Shown one piece after another: positions 16,101 through 22,283 of a stretch of DNA of 37,314 bases; positions within the stretch are counted from its first letter, which is position 1; every line of letters starts with the position of its first letter. Made by a program: the position numbers and the translations under genes. Origin of the DNA: Candidatus Jacksonbacteria bacterium (lineage in GTDB: Bacteria; Patescibacteriota; Patescibacteriia; UBA9629; GWA2-43-13); assembly GCA_018698735.1 (NCBI GenBank), contig JABIPD010000035.1:1-37314 (forward strand), written 5' to 3'. The notes beneath the pieces are model-generated. The model searched no databases, was not told where the DNA came from, and was given only the letters and a program-made list of their open reading frames with translations.

Positions 16101-17224
16101 ATACCAACAATTTGACCAGAAGTACTTGCTGCGATATCAGATTTAATAGCAAGTGTTTTTGAAGCACCTGCTGCAAGAGTGATAATTCCTGTTGAAACTG
16201 CAAATGTTGCAGTACCTTCAGAAATTGAAGCACTGTCTGTTAACCGTGTTGCACCATCATAGATGTACAAAGCACTTGGAGTTGTATCTGCTGATACACC
16301 CACTCGGGTAACAGTTAAGGATGTAATTACTGCTTCGCTAGCTCCACCATTTGTAAAGGTGAAGTGTACGAGATCTGCAGCTCCCTGACCTGCAACGATT
16401 GTTGATGCGGCAGGACTGTCTGAAGCAACTGAAACAGAAAGACTTGTTGCTGCATCAGGAGTAGCAGCAATAGCAGCTACAGTTGGGGTTGAAAGCGTAC
16501 TATCTGCACCAGTAACTTGGTCACCGGCTGTAAGTGCTGCCAACACAGTATCTGAAACTGTTAATACAGAAGAAACGTCGAATCTGTTTGCTTCTGCTGC
16601 TGCAGTGCTAGAGAAAGCCATTTTACTTGTTACTCCATCTGAGACAGATACAAGGTAAAGGGTTTCATCGCCTGCTGATTTTACAAGTGTTCCATCTGGT
16701 ACTGAGTCTGTTGCTGTCCAGTCATCGCCTATTGGATAAGCGAATTTTTCTAGCAAGTTATCTGGTACCCATGTAACTCTTGCCCAATCTGTATCACTAT
16801 ATACAGCTTGGTATACGTCGCCAGAAACAACGGCTCTTAAAGAACCATTTTCTACAACATATACTGCGCTTGAATCGTTACCACCAAGGCTGGCTGCTGT
16901 TCCACGGAACAATGAACCATCTCGGAAGGCAACGGGGTTTCCTTCAGTGAACTGACTTAAGTCTGCTGTTGTTACAGTGCTAAAATCACCTGGGTAACCC
17001 CAAGAGAGATAAACATTGTAATGTGGGAATACATGGATACTTGTTCCATCATTTCCTACCAAGTAAACACCAGAACTTGCAGGAGATTTTACCAAATCGC
17101 CGGCTGCAGCTTGAGCGACCACTGGGACGCCTAAAAAGCTAAACAAACCAACTGACCACACAATAGTGGTAATGGTAAGACTCACTGAAAGAAATTTCTT
17201 TGAACGTTTTAGAACGTTACTCAT
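13160..17224 (-). CDS. Candidate S-layer / major surface protein
   Basis: 1354 residues. Signal peptide about 1-41 (VWSVGLFSFLGVPVVAQAAA) then GDLVKSPASSGVYLVG...HVFPHYNVYLSWG, the N-terminal module of predicted S-layer proteins in Patescibacteria. Three related modules of about 70 residues cover 42-240 (GDLVKS..VYLV; GSLFRG..VYVV; GTLVKS..LYLV). The rest (250-1354) is Ala/Thr/Ser/Val-rich, low in Cys and Lys, with tandem Ig-like beta domains each carrying a pattern like AAGASKTLAIKSDIA or AANTTKVIDIELQL. No C-terminal membrane anchor is seen, consistent with a secreted lattice protein. It is monocistronic, with its own UUCG terminator and a long structured leader, as expected for an abundant protein. 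Not tested by homology; other surface roles are possible. Confidence 0.8.
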   Translation of the reverse strand: MSNVLKRSKKFLSVSLTITTIVWSVGLFSFLGVPVVAQAAAGDLVKSPASSGVYLVGNDGTSIHVFPHYNVYLSWGYPGDFSTVTTADLSQFTEGNPVAFRDGSLFRGTAASLGGNDSSAVYVVENGSLRAVVSGDVYQAVYSDTDWARVTWVPDNLLEKFAYPIGDDWTATDSVPDGTLVKSAGDETLYLVSVSDGVTSKMAFSSTAAAEANRFDVSSVLTVSDTVLAALTAGDQVTGADSTLSTPTVAAIAATPDAATSLSVSVASDSPAASTIVAGQGAADLVHFTFTNGGASEAVITSLTVTRVGVSADTTPSALYIYDGATRLTDSASISEGTATFAVSTGIITLAAGASKTLAIKSDIAASTSGQIVGMSIVSASDITTNDTGDTVSGTFPVNGALHSVATATLATNALSSATGSGNTDPGVDITLWQGTSTIAQRTVSLTRLALRQIGSIKTADIGNFRLLADGVEIASTDSLDANGYVTFATNTDLKTGARTLKVIGDVTGGSGRTVRLSLRGAYDIDVTDSSYGVGVLATGTFPFGPSAFTVNAGTTTVVKRADSPSANLVLGASDAVLGTWDVTAYGEDIKIETLTVGIDVTGATDSEVSFRSGRVMFDGVQAGSTTTIPAVNSYASGTSFTTNYTVKSGTTVTIEARADMYDNEDTDQIASAAVTALQAALVLGSANAVPAVSITGINVPSATQAANSLTISSGSLAMAKTTNYPNQTVVDPITALKIASFQLSGDSTEAINVTSFDLDVAVVGTADVTDVTDVWIKYGDSQVAVKSSVTAATNTWSPSITIAKNESIAVEVYGSLGSDFVATDTVVASLQVTGTTVASAQSADTGVIAGQTITIGTATIAVDIDASTPTSQLVDDSGTVKTGSWKFTTTNDSYTITDITVTLADTTAVSNVILKDGSTVVATQPATDLSFNDVSIAVAANTTKVIDIELQLSAVGFGAGTSAASVLTTVTAATARNSQGTSAAVTETQANPPGNVMYVYKAVPTITNVTLPTTVLNTGTQVVSKFTVGTNGTGTIAWQKLLFTVTKSISGTDTLASPTLWDSDNNEIAGSGVFTGSVEDDNDTAGAIHFVADAEQQISGSKTYELRVTIAGAPAAGDNLTVQITQPSAFAAQTAAFPINTNSAVYYADTDAGATVTANDIRLTAQDSMTVAGSTSAAFTTGEGNGLITKGFGVTTGQTIVVASDGSNDVVAVTGTHIDGGATCVMYAANGTTVVAVSEGIETVRFIECTDSTDSLIRVAPTAGDNTTAEAYSDSASKNITYTITVTTDGYAVSSTVAAGETDINLPVTGGVAAAATFVWSDVSDQSHSSNTTDWTNGLKVKNLPTSTQVLSR

Positions 17225-17568
17225 AAGAATTTCGGTTTATTAATTACCAACTCGCGAAGAACCTGGCTAAAAGGATCCGGGGCTTTTTAACCGACTCGAT
17301 AAACGAGGTCGACCTTTATGTTAAAAAGTTTCGGTATTTGAGCTCCTTGGCCATATTAAACGACGAGCGGTTGAGAGATATAAGCACAGAGGCATGCCTC
17401 TTATCTTTAACTTACTTTTTGAACCTAGGTTATTGTAAGAAAAAGACTTGAAAGATTGATTACCCGAAGGTGTCACAATCAGTAAGGCCCTATGCTTGCC
17501 CGTGGGAACAAATAATTGCCCCACAAGTAAGCATAGAAGCCAATAGAACCTTTGTACCTATCTCTATA
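17225..17568 (-). promoter_or_regulatory. Long hairpin-rich 5' leader of the S-layer-like gene
   Basis: Up to about 344 nt of non-coding sequence before the ATG, clearly higher in GC and structure than other spacers. Hairpins seen (plus-strand positions): 17490-17536, arms CTATGCTTGCCCGTGGG and CCCACAAGTAAGCATAG (15 of 17 paired incl. one GU); 17454-17480, GATTG/CAATC with ACC-GAAG-type tip (UUCG loop on the minus strand); 17389-17400, perfect palindrome GAGGCATGCCTC with GATA-TAAG/CTTATC flanks; 17292-17311, CGACTCG/CGAGGTCG. Long leaders that stabilise mRNA are known for S-layer genes of other bacteria; a riboswitch or independent RNA is also possible. The 67-codon frame inside it is not convincing. 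Confidence 0.6.
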
Positions 17569-17573
17569 CGAAC

Positions 17574-17635
17574 TTGAATAAGTGAGTATTCAATGATACT
17601 CGCATAAACTTTTCATATAATGACTAAAGTTTATG
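17574..17635. promoter_or_regulatory. Cluster of dyads upstream of the S-layer leader (probable promoter/operator)
   Basis: Three overlapping or adjacent inverted repeats: TTGAATA/TATTCAA (17574-17593), GAGTAT/ATACTC (17584-17601) and CATAAACTTT/AAAGTTTATG (17603-17635). On the minus strand TTGAAT followed by TATAGA 19 nt later could be -35/-10. This is where the transcript of the leader would begin. Confidence 0.4.
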
Positions 17636-17653
17636 CCAATATCATTATTTTAA

Positions 17654-17767
17654 ACTAATCGCTAATATACGAATCAGAAACGAATATACAAATAAACTAA
17701 TTTTTCATGATTTCCAGAGCTTCTATTTGTATATTTGTGCTTGATTTGTATATTCGTGATTAGTCAA
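17654..17767. repeat. AATATACAAAT-family inverted pair with short spacer
   Basis: Left arm 17654-17696 (ACTAATCGCTAATATACGAA..., then GAATATACAAAT) and inverted right arm 17723-17767 (ATTTGTATATTTG, then ATTTGTATATTCGTGATTAG), separated by 26 bp. It lies between the S-layer promoter region and the DUF5667 terminator. The spacer 17768-17861 holds no gene. Confidence 0.85.
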
Positions 17768-17861
17768 TTACACCCGCAAATACTACTAGATTTTGCGAAG
17801 AAAGTCAATGCTTTTTAGCGGATTTTTTGCTCTTATTTTGCTAAAAAGTGTATACTCTATC

Positions 17862-17898
17862 AAAACAGCTTAAAACAAGGACTTTTAAGCTGTTTTTT
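17862..17898 (-). terminator. Intrinsic terminator of the sigma/DUF5667 operon
   Basis: AAAACAGCTTAAAA (17862-17875) and TTTTAAGCTGTTTT (17883-17896) form a 14-bp perfect stem 2-3 nt after the stop codon, with T-runs on both sides; it can work in both directions. Confidence 0.8.
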
Positions 17899-17900
17899 GG

Positions 17901-19361
17901 CTAAAGAATGAAAACACGTTCTTCCTCAACAGGCTCAGCTGGAACTTCTTCCTCCTTATTATCGCCGTTAGAGTCTTCCTCTACTAATGTCTCTGTGGCT
18001 GAATTATTGTCGCTATTCTCTGCTTCTAAAGCGCTGTTATCGGTATTTTCTTCCGTGTTCGCATCTTGTTCAACTAGTAAATCACCACCTACTTCGTTCG
18101 ATGTTTGTTCAGTATTGCTATCAACTTCAGTGTTTTCGGCTGGTAACGCAGAGTCTTCTTCTGTTACCAAATCTACAGCATTTGATTCATCAGAAACTTC
18201 TGGAATAATTAAAATGCCAAGCGATTGTTTGTATTCGTTTAAAATAGATGTTGTTTCTTTTGCATTCGAAAGCTTATCTTGCAGTGTTTGGATTGCATCA
18301 AGCAAGCTTTGCGTTGGTTCTTCTTCTTGTAAAAACACTAATGAATCTGCAATATCTTCTATAAGCTCTTGGGCGGCAGAATTCTGTTCGAGTGCTTCAA
18401 CTGGAGTTAGGGTTGGAATCACTTCTACTGGTTGCTCTGGTAATCCAAACGAAATAGTACTACCAGTGGTATCTATTAATTCTCCTTCTGTAATCTGAGT
18501 TAATGCCTCTATCTCCAATCTAAACTGTTCTGCTTGCTCTTCTGTTAAAAGTGCTTGAGCAAGTGCTGTTGTTGCTTTTTCCACCTTTACTTGCAAATCC
18601 TCTACATGGTCTGCTAGAAATTCTTCTACTTTCTCTTCGTCTTCTACCAAAGCTATCACCGAATCTATACCCGACAAAGAGGATTCGTCTACACCATCAA
18701 GAACCTGTATTACTTCGCCGTCTACTTCTTCTCGAACATCTTCTGAAAGCGAACTTACTGTTTCTTCTATTATTCCTTCTATATGCTGAGATCTTTTGGT
18801 TAAATCTAATGCGACTGCTATTTTTTCGGCTGAATCTTCGCTATCTTCTTTTACTTTTTCTACAGCCTCGTGAGCTATTTGAACCTGCTTTGTTACTTCG
18901 TTTAATGCTTGTTTAACTCTATTCGATGCTTTTTCTGTATCTTCTTCATCTTTTGCCCTAGAAGTAACTTCTTGTAATTCTTCTACCCTTTTAGATGCAA
19001 GTGAAAGTTCTATTTTTGCTTTTTCTTCAATAGAAGGAGTAATTGCAACCTGCACGTTCTCTATAGTCCTTTTTATTGGATATAATCTATCTCCCGGCAA
19101 ACTCCCCATTGTAGCACCAACAGAAGCAACCGAACTTCCAAGAATAATAACTCCCAACAAAACAACCGCTAACGAAGGTTGCATCCAACTAAATGGATTA
19201 ACTACAACACCTACTCGTTTAGCATTATTTGAGTGGATTTTTTTATCAGCATTATTAAAAGACTCAAAATGGACCTGAGCCATAATATTTTTGCGAGATG
19301 AAGCCTTCCATTCTTGAGATGGAGTAATTTGCTGTAGTTTTTTGAATTGCTTCTTGTTCAT
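17901..19361 (-). CDS. DUF5667 membrane protein, putative anti-sigma-type partner
   Basis: 486 residues. Cytoplasmic N-terminus (1-58), one transmembrane helix about 61-83 (PSLAVVLLGVIILGSSVASVGA), then SLPGDRLYPIKRTIENVQVAITPS, the hallmark start of DUF5667, and a long helical, coiled-coil-like region (about 95-300). The last 180 residues are low-complexity and strongly acidic (Glu, Asp, Asn, Ser), ending in VEEERVFIL. The gene starts 9 nt after the sigma-factor stop with no own Shine-Dalgarno site, so translation is likely coupled. Topology (short inside, long outside) and pairing with an ECF sigma suggest a surface-stress sensor that holds the sigma factor; this is inference, no zinc anti-sigma motif is visible. 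Confidence 0.85.
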   Translation of the reverse strand: MNKKQFKKLQQITPSQEWKASSRKNIMAQVHFESFNNADKKIHSNNAKRVGVVVNPFSWMQPSLAVVLLGVIILGSSVASVGATMGSLPGDRLYPIKRTIENVQVAITPSIEEKAKIELSLASKRVEELQEVTSRAKDEEDTEKASNRVKQALNEVTKQVQIAHEAVEKVKEDSEDSAEKIAVALDLTKRSQHIEGIIEETVSSLSEDVREEVDGEVIQVLDGVDESSLSGIDSVIALVEDEEKVEEFLADHVEDLQVKVEKATTALAQALLTEEQAEQFRLEIEALTQITEGELIDTTGSTISFGLPEQPVEVIPTLTPVEALEQNSAAQELIEDIADSLVFLQEEEPTQSLLDAIQTLQDKLSNAKETTSILNEYKQSLGILIIPEVSDESNAVDLVTEEDSALPAENTEVDSNTEQTSNEVGGDLLVEQDANTEENTDNSALEAENSDNNSATETLVEEDSNGDNKEEEVPAEPVEEERVFIL

Positions 19362-19370
19362 GCTTATTGC

Positions 19371-19931
19371 TTATTCTAAATCTTGATCTTTGCGAATGGC
19401 CAGTTTAAGGGCTTTTATAGCCCTGTGCAAAAGAACCCTACAGGCGCCTTTTGTTCTGTCCATTATTTCTGAAATCTCTTGGATGGTTAAACCCTCAACA
19501 TAGCGCAAAAGGATAATATCTCTATAATCTTCGGTTAACGAGTATATCCCCTTCTCTAATAGAAGACGTAATTCATCGAAAGATATTTCTTCGTCTAAAT
19601 GAGGGTCTTTACTAGCGAGAATTTCGCTTAAATCCTCATAGTTCACTGCTGTTCGCTTTTTGTTTGTTCGGTAATAATCTATAACCAAGTTTCTAGCTAT
19701 TCTATACAAAAGAGCACGAACGTTCTTTACGGAGTTCCCACCTTTAATATATGCCCATGTTTTTAGGAAAACTTCACTCGATAAATCTTCGGCTTCGTGC
19801 TGATGAGAAACTTTGTAAAACACAAATCTATAGATATCATCTATATATCCATCATAAATCTGGGCAAATGCTTCTGGGTCTCCTGATTGAATCTTAAGGA
19901 GTAAGAATTTATCTGTAATCTTTCGTTTCAT
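19371..19931 (-). CDS. ECF-type RNA polymerase sigma factor
   Basis: 186 residues. Region 2 at about 20-90 (DPEAFAQIYDGYIDDIYRFV, AEDLSSEVFLKTW, ARNLVIDYYR, matching the core-binding and -10-reading helices) and region 4 at about 128-182 (LTEDYRDIILLRYVEGLTIQEISEIMDRTKGACRVLLHRA, helix-turn-helix reading the -35). No region 1 or 3, so it is an ECF (group 4) sigma. Start ATG 19931 has AAGG 7 nt upstream. Followed directly by the DUF5667 membrane gene, the likely regulator. Targets are unknown; it may autoregulate from TGATATACT at 19978-19986, the same nonamer found before the secreted protease. Confidence 0.92.
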   Translation of the reverse strand: MKRKITDKFLLLKIQSGDPEAFAQIYDGYIDDIYRFVFYKVSHQHEAEDLSSEVFLKTWAYIKGGNSVKNVRALLYRIARNLVIDYYRTNKKRTAVNYEDLSEILASKDPHLDEEISFDELRLLLEKGIYSLTEDYRDIILLRYVEGLTIQEISEIMDRTKGACRVLLHRAIKALKLAIRKDQDLE

Positions 19932-19977
19932 ACTAAAACCTTACGCGGTAACGTATTTCCTCATAATAACCCATTTT

Positions 19978-19986
19978 AGTATATCA
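19978..19986 (-). promoter_or_regulatory. Extended -10 promoter element of the sigma-factor operon
   Basis: TGATATACT on the minus strand, about 47 nt before ATG 19931. Between it and the gene lies GTTACCGCGTAAGG, a short imperfect dyad over the ribosome-binding AAGG. Confidence 0.5.
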
Positions 19987-20057
19987 TACACCCTAAAAGC
20001 AACATGGCGAATCATCTCGTTTTCAATACAAAGACTCGAGAGAGTGTGCCATTTTTT

Positions 20058-20126
20058 TGTAGAGACGCCTTGGTAAAGCGTCTTATTTTGAGATATTTCA
20101 AGACGCATCACCGATGCGTCTCTACA
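20058..20126. repeat. GACGCATC repeat between sigma operon and lexA
   Basis: Complete bipartite copy: TGTAGAGACGCCTTGG...AAGCGTCT then AAGACGCATCACCGATGCGTC and CTCTACA. It lies in the 255-bp spacer and is not coding. Confidence 0.85.
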
Positions 20127-20138
20127 GAAGACAATATA

Positions 20139-20172
20139 AAAAAAATACGCCAGGCGGTTGGCGTATTTTTTT
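20139..20172 (-). terminator. Intrinsic terminator of lexA
   Basis: AAAAAATACGCCA - GGCGG - TTGGCGTATTTTTTT: strong stem with A/T runs on both sides, 15 nt after the lexA stop codon. Confidence 0.85.
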
Positions 20173-20186
20173 GTTATACATATTTT

Positions 20187-20795
20187 TTATGCTGGTTGAA
20201 ATTTTCTAAACACGCCACGAACAATCCCTTGAATCGCTGGGTTTTTTACAAACAAAGGTTTCATTGTTTTATTTGCTGGTTGTAACCTAACCCCTTCATC
20301 TGTCCTGTAAAACCGTTTGAGCGTTGCATAGGTGTTATCGAGAAGAGCAACCACAACATCTCCATTCTGAGGGAAATAACTTCTTTCAACTATAACGTAG
20401 TCGCCATCTAAAATGCCATCGTCCATCATAGAATCCCCTTTTACGCGAAGAACGAATGCATTTGGATCACCTGCAAGTGATGCCGGAACTGCAACCGTCT
20501 CTCTCGTTTCTATAGCTTCTATTGGCTCTCCAGCAGCAATAATACCCACAAGTGGAAGCTCGAACATAAACGAGCCTTCTTGGTTAACATTTTCTAGTTC
20601 TATAGACCTTGCTTCTGGACCCGTAGAAAGATACCCCTTTCGTTCTAAAGATTTCATATACTGAGCAACAGTTGCTACAGAAGAATAACCAAATTCCGCG
20701 GCTATTTCTCTATACGAAGGAGGGAATCCATTTTCGTCTATAGATTTTCTTAAAAAGTCGAGTACCTTTTTTTGTTTTGGTGTAAGAGGCTTCAT
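20187..20795 (-). CDS. lexA: LexA SOS repressor
   Basis: 202 residues, normal for LexA. N-terminal winged helix 1-65 (LTPKQKKVLDFLRKSIDENGFPPSYREIA, then VATVAQYMKSLERKGYL for recognition). C-terminal S24 self-cleaving domain: cleavage site Ala88-Gly89 in GIIAAGEPI, nucleophile Ser122 in KGDSMMDDG, general base Lys160 in YATLKRF. It represses DNA-damage genes until RecA filaments trigger self-cleavage. The ATG is 2 nt from an inverted pair of AATATACAAAT arms (20798-20916), which takes the place of the promoter; no Shine-Dalgarno site is visible. The operator sequence used by this LexA is unknown; the repeat could contain it. Confidence 0.95.
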   Translation of the reverse strand: MKPLTPKQKKVLDFLRKSIDENGFPPSYREIAAEFGYSSVATVAQYMKSLERKGYLSTGPEARSIELENVNQEGSFMFELPLVGIIAAGEPIEAIETRETVAVPASLAGDPNAFVLRVKGDSMMDDGILDGDYVIVERSYFPQNGDVVVALLDNTYATLKRFYRTDEGVRLQPANKTMKPLFVKNPAIQGIVRGVFRKFQPA

Positions 20796-20797
20796 AT

Positions 20798-20916
20798 GAG
20801 TAGTCGCTAATATACAAATAGATCACAAATATACAAATTCGAGTAAATATATGAACAAGAAAGTAACCCTGCTTTCAATTTGTATATTTGTGCTTGATTC
20901 GTATATTCGAGAACAG
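20798..20916. repeat. AATATACAAAT-family inverted pair in the lexA upstream region
   Basis: Left arm 20798-20840 and inverted right arm 20877-20916, each with two AATATACAAAT-type units, separated by 36 bp. Complete member of the family at 17654-17767. Confidence 0.85.
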
Positions 20917-20955
20917 TTTCATTATACCAAACAAATACCGCACACACAAAACACG

Positions 20956-21110
20956 TATGGGGATAACTCTAATTAAATCAAAAAATAAAAACACGAAATA
21001 AGAAATTCAAAATTGCAATACACATTGTCTTAGACGTTTCGAGAATTATATATTTAGATTTTGAATTTGTTTAGGATTTCAATATTCTCATTTCGAATTT
21101 TAACTCACTT
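20956..21110. repeat. AT-rich dispersed repeat (TGGGGATAACT ... CGTTTCGAG), copy 1
   Basis: From TGGGGATAACTCTAATTAAA through AAAAAATAAAAACAC, GAAATTCAAAATTGCAATAC and GACGTTTCGAG, it matches 32811-32910 along about 100 bp in the same orientation. It continues into TTTGAATTTGTTTAGGATTT, a common spacer motif of these genomes. Together with the arms at 20798-20916 it fills the 350-bp gap between lexA and the plus-strand gene. Confidence 0.7.
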
Positions 21111-21145
21111 GTTATTTAAAATATCAGCTGATACCATTTAGGTAT

Positions 21146-21586
21146 ATGAAATTTCACATCAAAAAATTTATCGAACTAACAAAAAATAATCCCTACGAAG
21201 GAGGATTTATTTTACTCGCCCTCCTTACGATTGTTTTTGTAATAAGCACATCAACAAAACTGCCTGCATTGCAATACACAACAGAACAGTGGGAATTAAA
21301 AGGTGGAAGGGAATTTAAACAAAAAATAGAGACGAAAATTTTGTACCCACGCCACAATAGCTGGATACAACCCTTTAGAACTTGGGGGAAATTTCAATTA
21401 AAAAAAGATGAAGCGTCTGGTGGCATTGCTATTTATTTTCCAAAAGATGAATTTGTTTTCGTAAACGAAAAAATTCACGAAGAATCAAAAAGATGGCCAT
21501 TTGTTTTTACGACTCACTCTCGTTGCCTTAGAACAAGAACCCTGGAAAAAGGATTTTTTATCTGCTTTGAGGTTCCAATAAAATAG
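21146..21586 (+). CDS. Small single-pass membrane protein, unknown function
   Basis: 146 residues and the only convincing plus-strand gene in the window. A transmembrane helix at about 20-36 (GFILLALLTIVFVISTS) separates a short basic inside segment from an outside domain of about 105 residues with alternating hydrophobic/charged beta-like pattern (FVFVNEKIHEESKRWPFVFTT, KGFFICFEVPIK). No family recognised. The ATG has AGGT 3 nt upstream, a poor ribosome site. It ends 1 nt before the convergent RAYT 2 stop. The composition is normal and it has no overlapping better gene, but it could be spurious. Confidence 0.6.
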   Translation: MKFHIKKFIELTKNNPYEGGFILLALLTIVFVISTSTKLPALQYTTEQWELKGGREFKQKIETKILYPRHNSWIQPFRTWGKFQLKKDEASGGIAIYFPKDEFVFVNEKIHEESKRWPFVFTTHSRCLRTRTLEKGFFICFEVPIK

Positions 21587-21587
21587 A

Positions 21588-22145
21588 TTATTTAAAATAT
21601 TTGTCCTGAGACCATTTTATTGGGTTGATTCCGATATAATCACGATGGGACTGAAGGTCATGATCGTTACGGATGATATGATCATAAAATCGTGACTGCC
21701 ACTGAAAGGAAGGATTGTGATTGTTACGAATTTGTTTTGTTGAGACAATTTTTATTTGTTTGATAATATTACCAAGATTTGCCGTGTAGAGACGCTTTGG
21801 TAAAGCGTCTCCTTTTTTTTGATTATTAAGACGCATCACCGATGCGTCTCTACAGGAAGAGTCGAACATAGGACCTATATGAATAATAACATGCACGTGA
21901 TTTGGCATCACAACAAAAGAATCTACACGAACATTTTTTCTCACCTCTTCTGTTTTTTTAATCTCTTTTTCAACAATCTCTCCAATTAAACTTAATACTA
22001 TTTTATCATCCACAACCTTAGACAACACGCAGTTCATATTTTTTACACACCATGTTACAAAATAGAACCCCTCAGAAGAATAGTCATACTGGGAATAACG
22101 AGCCGATGGGATTCGGTATTGGTTATTGTATAGAAATTGATTCAT
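21588..22145 (-). CDS. REP-associated tyrosine transposase (RAYT, Y1/HUH family), copy 2
   Basis: 185 residues, closely similar to copy 1 over its whole length (shared YDYSSEGFYFVTWCVK, EKEIKKTEEVR, PNHVHVIIHIGP, KQIKIVSTKQIR). HUH histidines 83 and 85; catalytic Tyr154 in SRFYDHIIRND. Residues 98-121 (CRDASVMRLNNQ...ALPKRLYT) again are the translation of a GACGCATC repeat, at the same place as in copy 1; copy 1 has about 12 extra residues before it. Enzyme likely still active since all motifs are intact. A hairpin identical in stem to that near copy 1 lies just upstream. Confidence 0.9.
   Translation of the reverse strand: MNQFLYNNQYRIPSARYSQYDYSSEGFYFVTWCVKNMNCVLSKVVDDKIVLSLIGEIVEKEIKKTEEVRKNVRVDSFVVMPNHVHVIIHIGPMFDSSCRDASVMRLNNQKKGDALPKRLYTANLGNIIKQIKIVSTKQIRNNHNPSFQWQSRFYDHIIRNDHDLQSHRDYIGINPIKWSQDKYFK
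21785..21854. repeat. GACGCATC repeat in frame inside RAYT 2
   Basis: Complete copy: TGTAGAGACGCTTTGG, AAGCGTCTC, T-rich centre, AAGACGCATCACCGATGCGT and CTCTACA. Both hairpins are perfect, although the sequence is also coding. Confidence 0.85.
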
Positions 22146-22161
22146 ATTTTTATTATAACAA

Positions 22162-22195
22162 AAATAAACGGCTCATATCGTGAGCCGTTTATTTT
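22162..22195 (-). terminator. Intrinsic terminator of the giant surface-protein gene
   Basis: AAATAAACGGCTCA ATATCG TGAGCCGTTTATTT, strong stem with T-run. The stem is the same as at 12066-12096; both lie just upstream of a RAYT gene. Confidence 0.75.
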
Positions 22196-22209
22196 ATTAC
22201 TAACTTCCC

Positions 22210-22273
22210 ACGTAGAAACGAGGTCCCCAGACACATTTCTCGCATGGTCGGGGCACGTAACCCCGTTTCTACA
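22210..22273. repeat. GTAGAAACG palindromic repeat after the giant gene
   Basis: CGTAGAAACGAGGT and ACCCCGTTTCTACA are the inverted outer arms; GGTCCCC/GGGGCACG parts and a CATTTCTCGCATGG centre lie between. It is a relative of the GACGCATC family by size, bipartite shape and GTAGA/TCTAC ends. Confidence 0.7.
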
Positions 22274-22283
22274 GAATAATTTC

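Noticed and set aside
17321..17524. 67-codon minus frame in the S-layer leader
   Set aside because: It runs through strong hairpins, has no ribosome site and no protein-like features; the leader is better read as structured RNA.
17908..18498. 196-codon plus frame, Ser-rich
   Set aside because: Antisense of the Glu/Ser-rich DUF5667 tail; the composition follows from the complementary strand.
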